A stretch of DNA of 64,000 nucleotides from Ruegeria sp. ANG-S4 (GCF_000814005.1 NZ_JWLK01000001.1:186001-250000); one strand, 5' to 3'. Counted from the stretch's first letter, positions 7,873 to 17,207 are shown. Program-made: numbers and translations. The notes: a model not told the origin generated them from the letters alone.

Positions 7873-9405
7873 CTAAAGCTGTGAGCCAATCGGCAAAATG
7901 CTTAGAAATCCCGCGACGATATGATCCCAGGTCGATCCCGTCGGTTCAGAGCCATATTCAAGGATTGCGCCATCCTCGCCCCGCGTCGTCCACTTCAACT
8001 GCCCAGTATCCTCCAGCGTCACCTGGTAGGTGTAGGCTGGCAGCGCCTCGTCCAAAGCGCCAAGGGTTTGGATCGCCAGTGCGGGCGAGTCGATCAGGAT
8101 GCCCATCTCGGTATTGATGTTGACCGAGCGCGGATCCCAGTTGAACGACCCGACAAAGAGATAGCGGTCGTCCACGGCAAAGGCCTTGGAATGCAAACCT
8201 GACCGCGACTGCGCCCAGTTGATGCCCCGTTGCTGAACTTGATAGGCGTCGGGCCGCAGCTCAAAAAGCTCGACCCCGCCTCGCAAAAGCGCACGTCGTT
8301 TCTTGGCGTAATGCGCGTAGACCGGCGCAACATCGTTCGAGGCCAGCGAGTTGGTCACAACCTTGACGTCGACGCCGCGATTTTCCAACTCAGTCATCCA
8401 TTGCACACCCTTGTTTCGCGGCACGAAATAGGCCGACACGATGTTCACCTCGCTGTCGGCATTCTCGAAATACGGCAGCAATTGCGAGGCAAGAACGGGC
8501 CCTGAATTCTCAAGCCCTGCAGCCTTGGAAGGCGGATCGGCGTAGAGTCTTGCCGGCACCCATTCCAGTGAGAGCCGACCATCTGCAAAATTCTCTTGCG
8601 CGGACCGTCTAAGCGCCGCGCCGTATTGCGTTTGCTTTGCCTCCTCGACCAGTTCGTTCAGTCGACCTCGGGCCTCGCTTAAGCTGAACTCTTCCGGCTC
8701 ACCCACAACCGCGCGGGCAGGAACCGCAAATTCGCTGTTCCAGTAGGCGTCAAAGCTTTGTGAAACTTCGTTTACGACCGGCCCAGCTGCCAGAACATCC
8801 AGATCGGCATAGTTCATTTCTTCGCGCGCCAGAAAGTACTCGGCCCCGATGTTGCGCCCGCCAACGATTGTGAATGCGTTATCCGCCGTCATGGATTTGT
8901 TGTGCATTCGGCGATTGATGCGTTTGAAATCCGTCAGGCCCGCGATCAGCAGGCTCTGATTTCGCCAGAACGGATTGAACAGCCGGATTTCGATATTCTC
9001 GTGATAATCCAGCGCAGCGGTCATTGCGTCGTAGCTGGAGGTATCCATGTCATCCAGCAACAGCCGAACGCGCACGCCCCGATCTGCGGCCTGCAAAAGG
9101 CTGGCCGCAAACAAGTGACCTGTCGGATCATTGTGCAGAAGGTAGTATTGCGCATCAATCGTCTGCTCAGCCTCCGCTGCCAACAAAAGCCGAGAGACGA
9201 GCGCCTGTTCCCCATCGCTGACGAGCCTAACACCGGATCGACCATCGTTAGGGTCGCCCAGCCGATTGGCAGCTTGCGCAAGTGTTGTGTTTGGATTTGC
9301 GGGCACCGACGCCGTGACCGTCTTTTCATAGGTGCGCGTTTTGGGCGCACAAGCGGTCAAACCCAACGCGCAACTCACACAAACCACGACGGCGCAAGGC
9401 TTCAT
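7873..9405 (-). CDS. Phospholipase D family lipoprotein (ClsC/YmdC-like)
   Basis: 510 residues from the ATG at 9405; the longer upstream frame would bury the signal sequence. The N-terminus is a lipoprotein signal with lipobox LTAC (Cys19). Two HKD motifs are present: HNKSMTADN at residue 168 followed by VGGRNIG, and HSKAFAVDD at 405 followed by VGSFNWDPRS. Spacing, and phrases such as YYLLHNDPTGHLF, match the ClsC/YmdC branch of cardiolipin synthases, which join phosphatidylglycerol with another phospholipid. The lipid anchor suggests action at the periplasmic face of a membrane. It is monocistronic. Confidence 0.85.
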   Translation of the reverse strand: MKPCAVVVCVSCALGLTACAPKTRTYEKTVTASVPANPNTTLAQAANRLGDPNDGRSGVRLVSDGEQALVSRLLLAAEAEQTIDAQYYLLHNDPTGHLFAASLLQAADRGVRVRLLLDDMDTSSYDAMTAALDYHENIEIRLFNPFWRNQSLLIAGLTDFKRINRRMHNKSMTADNAFTIVGGRNIGAEYFLAREEMNYADLDVLAAGPVVNEVSQSFDAYWNSEFAVPARAVVGEPEEFSLSEARGRLNELVEEAKQTQYGAALRRSAQENFADGRLSLEWVPARLYADPPSKAAGLENSGPVLASQLLPYFENADSEVNIVSAYFVPRNKGVQWMTELENRGVDVKVVTNSLASNDVAPVYAHYAKKRRALLRGGVELFELRPDAYQVQQRGINWAQSRSGLHSKAFAVDDRYLFVGSFNWDPRSVNINTEMGILIDSPALAIQTLGALDEALPAYTYQVTLEDTGQLKWTTRGEDGAILEYGSEPTGSTWDHIVAGFLSILPIGSQL

Positions 9406-9584
9406 CGACGTCCTCCATCCACCATGTCTCAGGTGACTACGCCATGGCGTACGATTGCAAGTTGTTCTGAAACACGAGGCGCAGTTTCGTGCGGTGGTGT
9501 GCTGTTCGCCAGACTGTTGGTCCGTGATTTTGACGCAACCACATTTCAAACGTACTCTGGTCGCGACCCAAGCAAACGGATACG

Positions 9585-10766
9585 ATGTCTGATCCAGACG
9601 AGACCAACAGCCCCGGTTCCAAATCCACGCCTCGAGCGGTGGCGGACGGTTTTGGGGTGACGACGGAAGAGTTCCGAATTTCCATGCCAATCGGGATTGG
9701 AGCCGTGGTCGCCGCGCTGGCTTCGTTGGCGACGTGTTATTCGGGGATTTTGTCGACCTATATCCTTGGCTATCAGGCCCTGTCGATCAACCCCCACGCA
9801 CAGGCGGTTCTGATGTGGGTGTTTGCACTTCTGGCGGTCACCTTCTTGTGGCGGGACAGAAAACGGCATTCCAAAGAACTGCCCCTTGTGCTGGGCGGGA
9901 TTGCGGCGCTGATCCTGATCGTCACGCTCTATTTCGGCTATGACGAACGGGTCGAGGCGCTTGCCTATGTGCTTTTGGTGATCGCGGCATTGCTCAACCA
10001 GAATTTCATTTTGGACACGCTGAACCACACGGTTCGCAACCAAACACATGAGATCGAGGCATTGAACGACCGGCTGACCGAGAAAGTGAAGCTGCAAGAG
10101 GGCGAAATCGACCGGCTTGGGCGGCTGAAACAGTTCCTTGCGCCCCAGGTGGCAGAACTGGTCGTCGAGAAGGACAGCGACGCGCTTCTCGAGACGCATC
10201 GCCGATACATTGCCTGTCTGTTTTGCGATATTCGAAACTTCACCGCTGTTTCCGAGGCGATTGAGCCAGAGGATGTCATAACGCTGCTTCAGCAATTCCA
10301 TGACGAGGTTGGCAGTCTTGTCGCGATGCACAAAGGCACGATCGGCTATCGTGCCGGGGATGGGCTGATGGTCTTTTTCAATGATCCGGTTCCCTGCGAT
10401 CATCCGGTGCTGGAAGCGGTGCGATTGGGACAAGCAATCCGTAAAGCGTTCGAAGGAATACGCGCGCCGTGGCAAAAGCTTGGGCATTCATTGGGGTTGG
10501 GTATCGGAATCAGCAGCGGCTATGCGACCCTCGGGCTGATCGGGTTTCACGGTCGTGCCGATTACACCGCAATCGGCGGCGTTGTGAACACGGCTTCGAG
10601 GCTATGTGATTTTGCAACCGATGGGCAGATTTTGATCAACCAAAGGGCGCTTCTGGATATCGAGGAGATCGTGGAAACTGAAGCACTTGGGGAAATGGAG
10701 TTGAAGGGCATCACCAGCCCGGTGCAGGTTTATCGGGTCCTGAAACTCTCTGATCGTGCCGAATGA
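9585..10766 (+). CDS. Membrane-anchored class III adenylate/guanylate cyclase
   Basis: 393 residues: a ~30-residue polar N-terminus, three membrane segments (about 33-60, 67-86, 95-118 with a further hydrophobic stretch to 140), a short coiled coil (about 150-185, ALNDRLTEKVKLQEGEIDRL), then a cyclase homology domain (about 205-380). Both metal aspartates are visible (FCDIRNFT and GYRAGDGLMVFF), as is the transition-state Asn/Arg pair (GGVVNTASRL). The purine-selecting lysine normally four residues before the second Asp is a tyrosine here, so nucleotide preference is uncertain. It makes a cyclic nucleotide at the inner membrane and is monocistronic. Confidence 0.85.
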   Translation: MSDPDETNSPGSKSTPRAVADGFGVTTEEFRISMPIGIGAVVAALASLATCYSGILSTYILGYQALSINPHAQAVLMWVFALLAVTFLWRDRKRHSKELPLVLGGIAALILIVTLYFGYDERVEALAYVLLVIAALLNQNFILDTLNHTVRNQTHEIEALNDRLTEKVKLQEGEIDRLGRLKQFLAPQVAELVVEKDSDALLETHRRYIACLFCDIRNFTAVSEAIEPEDVITLLQQFHDEVGSLVAMHKGTIGYRAGDGLMVFFNDPVPCDHPVLEAVRLGQAIRKAFEGIRAPWQKLGHSLGLGIGISSGYATLGLIGFHGRADYTAIGGVVNTASRLCDFATDGQILINQRALLDIEEIVETEALGEMELKGITSPVQVYRVLKLSDRAE

Positions 10767-10858
10767 TGGATGCGGGCCGGGGTCGCGCGCGCAACCTCGG
10801 TGTTGACCCACGACGAACCCGCTACAGTTCTTTACCGCAAAGCTTAGGAGCATCCCTG

Positions 10859-11626
10859 ATGTTTGCGAGGACCATTGTCTTGTTGATCTGCGCCGCGTCC
10901 GCGCCCGCCATGGCTCTGGAGCTTCGTGAAACCGGGCGCTATGAACTGAACCAACCCGCAAGCCTCGATTATGATCCCACGTTCTGCGGGTTGTGGATCG
11001 CTAACGAAGGGCCCGAGGCGGTGCTTGTCACGCTTCAGGGCGACGAACTCCGCCGCATTTCCAGCGATCTTTTCCGGATCAAAGCTATTGCGATTGAAGG
11101 CGATCACCTCTTGCTGGGGGATGGTTTTGGCGGCCTACAGCGCGTGACCAAGGATGGAATCCCGATGGGTGGACCATTCACGCTGGAGGGTGGTTTTGCG
11201 GATACTGAAGGGATCGCGATCAATGCCAAGGGCCAGATCGTAACTGTCGAGGATGATCCGGAACGGTTGTCGTGGTTCGAGTCTGACGGTGCTCTGACCG
11301 CCCGGATCGATACCATGACCCTTTCGCCGCCGCTGAGCGAAGCGCAGGGCATCGCGATTGATCCGCGCACCGGGCACATGCTGATCGTGGATGACTGGGA
11401 AGGGTCAAATAGCCTTTATGAATTCACCGCCGAGGGTGACCTGCTGGCCCAGCAGAGCCTGTTGGAGTTTGGAACCGATCCCGAGGGCATCGCCATTCGG
11501 CCCGGCTCGAACCAGCTTTTTGTGGCTTTCGATGGCGGGGCGAAGATCGTGACTTTTGATTACACGCCCACCCTGCCCGAGGGGAGCCCGCCGCTGCCTC
11601 CGGGCGCAGATTGTATGATGTTCTAG
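10859..11626 (+). CDS. Secreted beta-propeller protein (SdiA-regulated/NHL-like)
   Basis: 255 residues starting at the ATG at 10859, preceded by TTAGGAG; the longer frame from 10763 lacks this. An N-terminal signal peptide (MFARTIVLLICAASAPAMA) predicts export. The mature part contains repeated DxEGIAI-type blades (DTEGIAINAKGQIVTVEDD, AQGIAIDPRTGHMLIVDD, DPEGIAIRPGSNQLFVAFD), typical of SdiA-regulated and NHL-type propellers. No catalytic residues can be assigned; the role is probably binding or structural. It lies 92 bp downstream of the cyclase gene on the same strand and may be co-transcribed. Confidence 0.75.
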   Translation: MFARTIVLLICAASAPAMALELRETGRYELNQPASLDYDPTFCGLWIANEGPEAVLVTLQGDELRRISSDLFRIKAIAIEGDHLLLGDGFGGLQRVTKDGIPMGGPFTLEGGFADTEGIAINAKGQIVTVEDDPERLSWFESDGALTARIDTMTLSPPLSEAQGIAIDPRTGHMLIVDDWEGSNSLYEFTAEGDLLAQQSLLEFGTDPEGIAIRPGSNQLFVAFDGGAKIVTFDYTPTLPEGSPPLPPGADCMMF

Positions 11627-11818
11627 CACGTGCCGATTTCTGGCCGGGCATGCGGGATCGAAGATATCGGTGCGGCGGCCTCCGCCGAATTTGGTCAATC
11701 TGGAAAAACACAATTTCACTGCAAGAATGCGACTTGATTGCCGCAAATCTGCATGCTCTACAAATTGGGCTGAGATATTCGACGCAAGCACGCGGGTACA
11801 AGACAGGGAAGTAATCGG

Positions 11819-12985
11819 ATGCAGACATTCAACATGGGGCGCGTGCCACCTGTGACCTTTGGGGCTGGGCGGATCGCAAAGGTGCCGGACATTGTCTCAG
11901 AACTGGGTGGCGGGCCTGTTCTGGTGATTGCCGACGCTTTTCTTGCACAGATCGGGGTAACGGAAAGACTGACCGAAGATCTGACAGAGCGGGGGCTGGG
12001 ATACGAACTTGCCGCGTGTATTGAGGGTGAGCCCAAAGACACTTTGATAGATGATCTTTGCGCCCGTGCCCGGTCAGTTGGTGCCAACACGGTCATCGGG
12101 ATTGGCGGTGGCGCGGCAATGGATGCGGCAAAACTCGTCGCGGCCATCGCCCGGGCGAACGAACCCTGCCGGGAATTTGCGCTGGCTGTCCGACCATTGC
12201 CGTCGAATGGCATCCCCGCGATCGCGATTCCGACAACCGCAGGCACCGGGTCAGAGGTCACTCGCACATCCGTCGTCTCAACGCCGGAGGGTTCAAAGAA
12301 CTGGTATTGGGGCGAAAACCTGATGTTCTCCCAAGCCATTTTGGATCCGGAACTGACAGTCAGCCTGCCACCGCACCTGACAGCGTGGACCGGGATTGAC
12401 GCCGTGGCCCACGCGCTGGAAGGGTCCACGGCGCGCACGACCAGCCCTGCGGGGCGGCTTTACGGGCTGGAAGCCTTGCGCATTCTTTCAGATGCCCTTC
12501 CAAAAGCGGTTGCGAACGGGTCAGATGTGGAATTGCGGGGCCGGGTTTTGTGGGGCAGCATGATCGCCGGGCTCGCGCTGCATAACTGCAACACGCATAT
12601 GGGGCACAACATAAGCCATGCGCTGGGGTCTTTGTCGCGTATACATCATGGCCTTGCCACCGGTCTGGCGCTTGAAGTCACATTGCCTTGGCTGGTGGCG
12701 CGTGACGACGGAGCAGCGCTATACGCATCCGCATCCGAAGCCATCGGCGGCAATCGAACAGCTGGCGATCTGCCGAAAGCCTTTGAGTCGTTGATCCGGT
12801 CCTGCGAAATCGCGCGCGCATTGCCTCAGGTTTGCGCTGGAGTTTCTGCGGACGCTTTGGCGTTGGCCATGAAAAATCCGGCCAATCGGCCGATGTCGCA
12901 GAATTCGGCCTGTGTTGTTGAGGATTCCGATCTGGATGAAATGGCTTCGATGATGTTGGCATTGCCGCTTGAACAAGCCGCGTAG
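11819..12985 (+). CDS. Iron-containing alcohol dehydrogenase
   Basis: 388 residues, the usual length for group III (iron-activated) alcohol dehydrogenases. The N-terminal Rossmann-like half has GIGGGAAMDAAK (the usual GGGSxxD loop with Ala for Ser) and PTTAGTGSEVT. The C-terminal metal-binding half shows DAVAHALEG, GHNISHALG and HHGLATGLALE, supplying the Asp and three His ligands. It should oxidise a primary alcohol or reduce an aldehyde with NAD(P). It is monocistronic, with a long hairpin just after the stop. Substrate is not predictable from sequence alone. Confidence 0.9.
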   Translation: MQTFNMGRVPPVTFGAGRIAKVPDIVSELGGGPVLVIADAFLAQIGVTERLTEDLTERGLGYELAACIEGEPKDTLIDDLCARARSVGANTVIGIGGGAAMDAAKLVAAIARANEPCREFALAVRPLPSNGIPAIAIPTTAGTGSEVTRTSVVSTPEGSKNWYWGENLMFSQAILDPELTVSLPPHLTAWTGIDAVAHALEGSTARTTSPAGRLYGLEALRILSDALPKAVANGSDVELRGRVLWGSMIAGLALHNCNTHMGHNISHALGSLSRIHHGLATGLALEVTLPWLVARDDGAALYASASEAIGGNRTAGDLPKAFESLIRSCEIARALPQVCAGVSADALALAMKNPANRPMSQNSACVVEDSDLDEMASMMLALPLEQAA

Positions 12986-13013
12986 TCGAGGTTTCGGCGA
13001 ACCCTGAAAAACC

Positions 13014-13051
13014 CAGAGCGGCTTCGGGCCATTGGCCCTTTGGTCGCTCTG
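13014..13051. terminator. Long hairpin between convergent genes, bidirectional terminator
   Basis: The outer stem CAGAGCG (13014-13020) pairs with CGCTCTG (13045-13051), and an inner stem GGGCC/GGCCC closes over ATT. A TTTC follows on the plus strand. It lies between the stop of the iron alcohol dehydrogenase and the convergent cyclase gene, the expected place for a shared terminator. The T-tract is short. Confidence 0.55.
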
Positions 13052-13153
13052 TTTCGAAATTGTCGTGATAAGCGGTTTCAAAAGTGCCATTTTTGCGGGG
13101 GGTGTCGGTATAGGAAAAAAACAGACCGCATTGGTGGCGGCATCCCTCCTATT

Positions 13154-14320
13154 TCACTGTAGTGTGGAAGTGGCCCTGAAGACTTCGATGTCCTGGGGCA
13201 ATCCGCGAATACTGTGGAAGCCGACCGACTGAAACGCGCCGCCCAAATGCCGGGCAACCCTTGCCGTCACCAGCGTCTGTTCACCCAGGGTTTTGCACAG
13301 ATCCTGAACACGGCTGGCAACGTTTACGGCTTGGCCCACAACCGTAAAGTCCAGCCGATCAGGGCTGCCGATATTTCCAAAAGTCACGGGTCCGAAATCA
13401 ATGCCGATCACGAATTCTATCGGCTCCTTGCCCGCGCCCGTCGCTTTGACGTTGTAATCCTTGAGATTTGCCAACGCCTGATCCGCCGCATCAACGGCCG
13501 ATTTGCATGATTTTCTGGCGCTGTCTTCGACGTTGAATGTCGCGAGGATCCCATCGCCCATGAATTTCAGCACATCTCCGCCATGTTCCTGAATGGGCGA
13601 AACGACCATTTCGAAATATTGCCCCATCATGTCCAGCAACTGAGCTTCGGGCCAGGCTTGCCCTTTTTCGGTAAAGCCACGCAGATCAGCAAACAGGATC
13701 GCGGCGGAAACAGTCTTTTGCTCGCCTCGCTTTATGTGGCCCTGTCCGATTTCCTCGGCGGGTCCATGGCCCAGATAGGTTTGCAACAAGCTCTTTTGTG
13801 AATGGCGCATGGCGATCGGTTCCAGTGCCGCCGCCAGCGCATAGCGCGTCTCTTCCAGATATCGAATGTGCGTGTCCGAAAACCCGGTTTCCGCATCAGA
13901 GGTAAAGCTGGTGCCTTGAACCGACCCGTTGCCATGTTCCAGTGGCATCGCGAGAAAATCTGTGGCCCCCGTTGCAGCGAGTTCAGCGTAAACGGGGTGT
14001 TCGCCATCCAGGTCAACGTCAATCAACCGTTTGCGCAATGGTTGGCGTTTCGTGACAACGTATTCAAACGGGCTCCCATGCCAGGAATCGGTCGACAGAA
14101 TCGTTGTTGGAACGGTGTAGCGGTGCGTGTCTTCAGGCGTCCAGATTATTCCCCATGCACTGAGCAGCGGGTTCGAATAGTTCTGGGCAATGCGGGCACG
14201 CGCCAGTGGAACGCCAAGCTGAACAAGCCCCTCGCAATAGCTTTTGACAATCTGAACTTCATCACCAAGCAGGCGACCTTCGGAAATCAGCCAGCGGTTC
14301 AGTCGATCAATCTCGGACAC
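13154..14320 (-). CDS. Soluble class III adenylate cyclase with N-terminal GAF-like region
   Basis: 388 residues with a GTG start (GAGAAG lies upstream). There are no membrane segments. Residues ~1-175 resemble a sensory GAF-type region (WIISEGRLLGDE-like start, TGATDFLAMPLEHGNGSVQG core). Residues ~200-380 form the cyclase domain with both metal Asp residues (FADLRGFTEKGQ; LKFMGDGILATFN), the ATP-selecting Lys four residues before the second Asp, and the catalytic Asn/Arg (GQAVNVASRVQ). This predicts cAMP synthesis controlled by an unknown cytosolic signal. It may be the last gene read from the hydrolase/SnoaL operon (125-bp gap) but more likely has its own promoter. Confidence 0.85.
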   Translation of the reverse strand: MSEIDRLNRWLISEGRLLGDEVQIVKSYCEGLVQLGVPLARARIAQNYSNPLLSAWGIIWTPEDTHRYTVPTTILSTDSWHGSPFEYVVTKRQPLRKRLIDVDLDGEHPVYAELAATGATDFLAMPLEHGNGSVQGTSFTSDAETGFSDTHIRYLEETRYALAAALEPIAMRHSQKSLLQTYLGHGPAEEIGQGHIKRGEQKTVSAAILFADLRGFTEKGQAWPEAQLLDMMGQYFEMVVSPIQEHGGDVLKFMGDGILATFNVEDSARKSCKSAVDAADQALANLKDYNVKATGAGKEPIEFVIGIDFGPVTFGNIGSPDRLDFTVVGQAVNVASRVQDLCKTLGEQTLVTARVARHLGGAFQSVGFHSIRGLPQDIEVFRATSTLQ

Positions 14321-14444
14321 GGGCTTCTCGCGGAATATTGGTTCATCGACATTCTACATATCGATGCAGCGGAAAAAACCCACGCGCAAATAGGCGCGAA
14401 CGGGCTTTTGTTGCACGCCGCGCCAAGTGCCTAAACGCGTTGGA

Positions 14445-15047
14445 TCAACTCACAGCCGCAGCCTTGGTTGGATCATCCTCCAATTGCTGCAAAAGGCGGG
14501 CTTGTTTGACCTTGGGGTCCAGATCGGGATCGGTCAGATACGCCAGCATTTCCGGCACGTTTGCGTCTATCTGGTCTTTGTTGGCCAATGCCATTCCGTG
14601 CGCCACGAAAGGACGCAAATAGGTCAGACCCGCCAGATTGGCCGTTTGCTGAAAAGGTTTCAAAAACTCGGCCATCGAGTAATTGTTGTACCCGCCGGCG
14701 TGGTAGCTGTGTTCCGGGCCGCCGGTCGAGACCATGATCAGAAACTCGCGCCCTTTCAGCAGGTCTCCGCCCGGGCCATACGCAAATCCATAGCTTAAAA
14801 CCTGATCCATCCAGGCTTTCATGACCGGTGGCGCGGAGTACCAATAAAACGGAAATTGGAAAACGATCCGATCATGGGCCAATAGCAAGGCTTGTTCGAC
14901 TTTGATGTCAAATCGCATCTCGGTCCCACCGATTGCCGTCAGATCGCGCGTGGTCACATTTTCAGCTTCTGAAAGGGCCTCAAACCAGGCGCGGTTTATA
15001 CGCGATTTCGCCAAATCAGGATGCGCCGTAAGGACAAGAGTTTTCAT
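14445..15047 (-). CDS. NAD(P)H oxidoreductase, NQO1/MdaB-like flavodoxin fold
   Basis: 200 residues. The start KTLVLTAHPDLAKSRINRAW is the FMN/FAD phosphate loop of the NQO1/KefF/MdaB family, and FQFPFYWYSAPPVMKAWMDQVLSYGFAYGPGG (about residues 64-95) is the family hallmark covering the active-site Trp/Tyr and flavin contacts, followed by ISTGGPEHSY-like MVSTGGPEHSYHAGG. It carries out two-electron reduction of quinones or similar electrophiles in the cytosol. It is the last gene of the minus-strand operon starting at 18122, which suggests a role with the SDR and SnoaL proteins in handling one substrate. Confidence 0.85.
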   Translation of the reverse strand: MKTLVLTAHPDLAKSRINRAWFEALSEAENVTTRDLTAIGGTEMRFDIKVEQALLLAHDRIVFQFPFYWYSAPPVMKAWMDQVLSYGFAYGPGGDLLKGREFLIMVSTGGPEHSYHAGGYNNYSMAEFLKPFQQTANLAGLTYLRPFVAHGMALANKDQIDANVPEMLAYLTDPDLDPKVKQARLLQQLEDDPTKAAAVS

Positions 15048-15073
15048 GTTTCTGCCTCTTGCAAGAGTTTAAC

Positions 15074-15436
15074 CTAATAGGCGGCTTTGAGCGGTCGCCC
15101 ATCTGATCGGATCGCAAACTGCCAGTCCACGCTCACAGGTGCCTCGACGCGTTTGACAGTTTTGGTTTTCGCCTGAAACAGAACTTCGAACGATGCCGTG
15201 CCGGGCGTGACGTCGACCTTTCTGACATGGTGTTCTGTAGGTTTCCGGGGCGTTTCAAGCACACCAGCGTACCAGAGGCGCACGCGGTCGTGACCGGTCA
15301 GGTCGGTGTCCAAATCGGGCATGTTCTATTCGACATCAGGATGTGAATCAGGAAGGAAAGCCGCAATCGGATCCAATCTGTCGAACCTTGCAAACCAATC
15401 AGCGATGAAGGCGCGGATGTTCGTGTCGTCAGGCAT
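15074..15436 (-). pseudogene. SnoaL/NTF2-like gene interrupted by an in-frame TAG
   Basis: Read from the ATG at 15436, five bp after the SDR stop, the frame gives MPDDTNIRAFIADWFARFD and continues to residue 36 (PDVE). It then hits TAG at 15326-15328, and the same frame continues without any shift as N-MPDLDTDLTGHDRVRLWYAGV to a TAA at 15074. The two parts together are 120 residues with SnoaL-like features (helical start; the phrase that usually reads W-x-M-P at the break; EHHVRKVDV). A Trp codon TGG changed to TAG would explain the break. A small ORF from 15322 alone would lack the first helices. Readthrough or sequencing error are alternatives. Confidence 0.75.
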
Positions 15437-15441
15437 GGGTG

Positions 15442-16098
15442 TCACCAATCGATCGGTTTTCGATCCCGAAAGAAGCCACCGGTCGGGCCGTCGCCATCCA
15501 AAGTGGCCAACCAGATCGCCGTATCAGCGCCTTCCTCGACCGAACGGTTGGCGCCCGCGCCGCCCATTCGTGTGCGGACCCAGCCCGGGCACATCGCGTT
15601 CACCTTGACTGTCTGAGGCAAAGTCCGCGCCGAGGCAACGGTCAGCGCGTTCAGGGCGGCCTTGGCAACGCCATAGGCTGCAGGGCCCTCGACTCCGTCA
15701 GAAAACGCACCCCAGCCAGAGGAGACGTTCACGACCCGGCCAAAACCTTGGGCCACCATGTTCGGAGTAAGGTAATGCATCAGCAGGTAGGGACCGCGCA
15801 CCATAACGGCCAGAGATGACTCAAAATCATCCGGGTCGCTCAGGAGGTTCCCGGATCCCAGAATTCCGGCATTGTTGACCAGAATATCGACCGGCCCCGC
15901 GTCCTTCACGGCCCGCTGAATAGACGCGGGATTGCTTACGTCCAGTTCTATGGCCTGTGCTCCGATTTCGGATGCAACGCGTTCTCCGGCGGCCAAGTCA
16001 CGTGACCCCAGCAGGACATCGCAACCTTTGTCCGAAAGACCGCGGGCTATGGCCAAGCCGATCCCGCGATTTGCTCCGGTTATGAGGGCACGTTTCAT
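15442..16098 (-). CDS. Short-chain dehydrogenase/reductase (SDR)
   Basis: 218 residues. The Rossmann nucleotide loop [12 protein letters not shown] is at residues 7-18, NNAG ([11 protein letters not shown]) near residue 82, the catalytic Ser in NVSSGWG near 132, and YGVAKAAL (Tyr-x-x-x-Lys) near 149. The C-terminus [12 protein letters not shown] matches classical SDRs. AAGGAGGGG precedes the ATG. NAD(P)H-dependent reduction or oxidation of a carbonyl/alcohol is predicted. It sits between SnoaL-like genes in one operon, so it probably acts on the same substrate. Confidence 0.9.
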   Translation of the reverse strand: MKRALITGANRGIGLAIARGLSDKGCDVLLGSRDLAAGERVASEIGAQAIELDVSNPASIQRAVKDAGPVDILVNNAGILGSGNLLSDPDDFESSLAVMVRGPYLLMHYLTPNMVAQGFGRVVNVSSGWGAFSDGVEGPAAYGVAKAALNALTVASARTLPQTVKVNAMCPGWVRTRMGGAGANRSVEEGADTAIWLATLDGDGPTGGFFRDRKPIDW

Positions 16099-16123
16099 GG
16101 GCCCCTCCTTGATGTGATCAGAT

Positions 16124-16666
16124 TTAGTTTCCAGCGTTTTTCACGCGTTCAGCCGCAAGCGCCGGCAGGTTTTCGTTGCCCAACTGCGCCCGAAGGTTGG
16201 CGCGCATGAAGGTGATTTTCCAGCCATCCTTGGTTTTTTCCAGCTCATGCTGATAGTCGCCAATGAAAACCCAAGTGCTTTCGCCCTCGTTTTCGAGAAT
16301 ATGTGTTGCGTAGATATTCGACGTCGTGGTCGCATTGTCGCCTTCGACAAGCACGCTCTCGGTGCCCATAAGATGGTGTGTGCGATCATATCCGGGCAGA
16401 ACGGTTTGCCACGCCGCTACGATGTCCGCTGGCAACAGCGTCGGAAGCGCGGCCGATGTTCCGGCGGCGGCATTTGCATAAGACGTATAGTCCAAGACCG
16501 CACCCTCGGGGTGAAACTGCGCGGCAACCATGTCCCACTCACCCTGATCGGCAAAGTAGCCGACGTTGTTGATGGTGTTCAGGACCTGTTGTTCATCTGA
16601 AATCTCGGCGACAACGGTTGCGGATGTGCCTGCGAACGCAAGGATTGCTGTTAGGATGGTTTTCAT
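16124..16666 (-). CDS. Exported SnoaL/NTF2-like protein
   Basis: 180 residues from the ATG at 16666, which has AGGAGGCT upstream; the longer frame to 16876 overlaps the neighbouring gene. An N-terminal signal peptide ([20 protein letters not shown]) is followed by an NTF2-like cone: a helix ([20 protein letters not shown]), [15 protein letters not shown], and a C-terminal strand pair ([15 protein letters not shown]). SnoaL-like domains act as cyclases, isomerases, dehydratases or ligand binders. Export is unusual for the catalytic ones. It is the third gene of the operon led by the hydrolase. Confidence 0.75.
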   Translation of the reverse strand: MKTILTAILAFAGTSATVVAEISDEQQVLNTINNVGYFADQGEWDMVAAQFHPEGAVLDYTSYANAAAGTSAALPTLLPADIVAAWQTVLPGYDRTHHLMGTESVLVEGDNATTTSNIYATHILENEGESTWVFIGDYQHELEKTKDGWKITFMRANLRAQLGNENLPALAAERVKNAGN

Positions 16667-16701
16667 TGCTGAGCCTCCTGAGGGCTGTCGGATAATAGAT
16701 G

Positions 16702-17196
16702 TCATTTGGCCAGTCGCTCGGGCACCGGGGCCAGCTGATACTGCGACCAGAAAAAGGTATTGGCCGCATCCTGATCGGCAGAAAGATTTGTGGCCTCTAC
16801 GATCTTTCCCTCCTCGATCCGATAAACCAGCGCCCAAGTGGTATCGACATTCGGTTTGCCTTCGGCATTTGACCATCCGCGATGGATATCAACCACCCGG
16901 GTTTCATCCGCGCCAAAAAAGATCGGTTCCGCCTGAAACCCGGCGACGCCCAGCGCGGCAAAAAAGGCCAGTACTTCGTCGCGCCCGTTCTTGGTTCCGG
17001 ACAGGGGATGACGACCAGGGATATGCCATTTCACCTTTTCATCCATGACGGCGGCGATGCCCTCCAGATCGTTTGCGCCGTAGGCGGCAAAGAAATCCTG
17101 CACGACCTTGATATTGTCTTCAGGCGATGCAGCCATTGCGAATTCTCCTGCGATCAGCGCGGCGGCAAACGCGGCCGCATTCGAAAAAGCTCTCAT
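16702..17196 (-). CDS. Exported SnoaL-like protein
   Basis: 164 residues with a signal peptide (MRAFSNAAAFAAALIAGEFAMA). The mature part has a typical SnoaL-like order: VVQDFFAAYGANDLEGIAAVM helix, KVKWHIPGRHPLSGTKNGRD (the W-x-x-P-G loop and G-R-D turn), then VVDIHRGWSNAEGK and VYRIEEGKIVEATNLSADQD, with D and H residues pointing to the cavity in catalytic relatives. It follows the alpha/beta hydrolase gene by 11 bp and precedes another exported SnoaL-like gene by 35 bp, so both are probably periplasmic or outer-membrane-facing partners. Confidence 0.8.
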   Translation of the reverse strand: MRAFSNAAAFAAALIAGEFAMAASPEDNIKVVQDFFAAYGANDLEGIAAVMDEKVKWHIPGRHPLSGTKNGRDEVLAFFAALGVAGFQAEPIFFGADETRVVDIHRGWSNAEGKPNVDTTWALVYRIEEGKIVEATNLSADQDAANTFFWSQYQLAPVPERLAK

Positions 17197-17207
17197 TTTG
17201 TGTCCTT

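Noticed and set aside
11673..11687. CGGCGG-cct-CCGCCG hairpin after the beta-propeller gene as terminator
   Set aside because: Only 6-bp stem with a 3-nt loop and no T-tract; such GC runs arise often by chance here.
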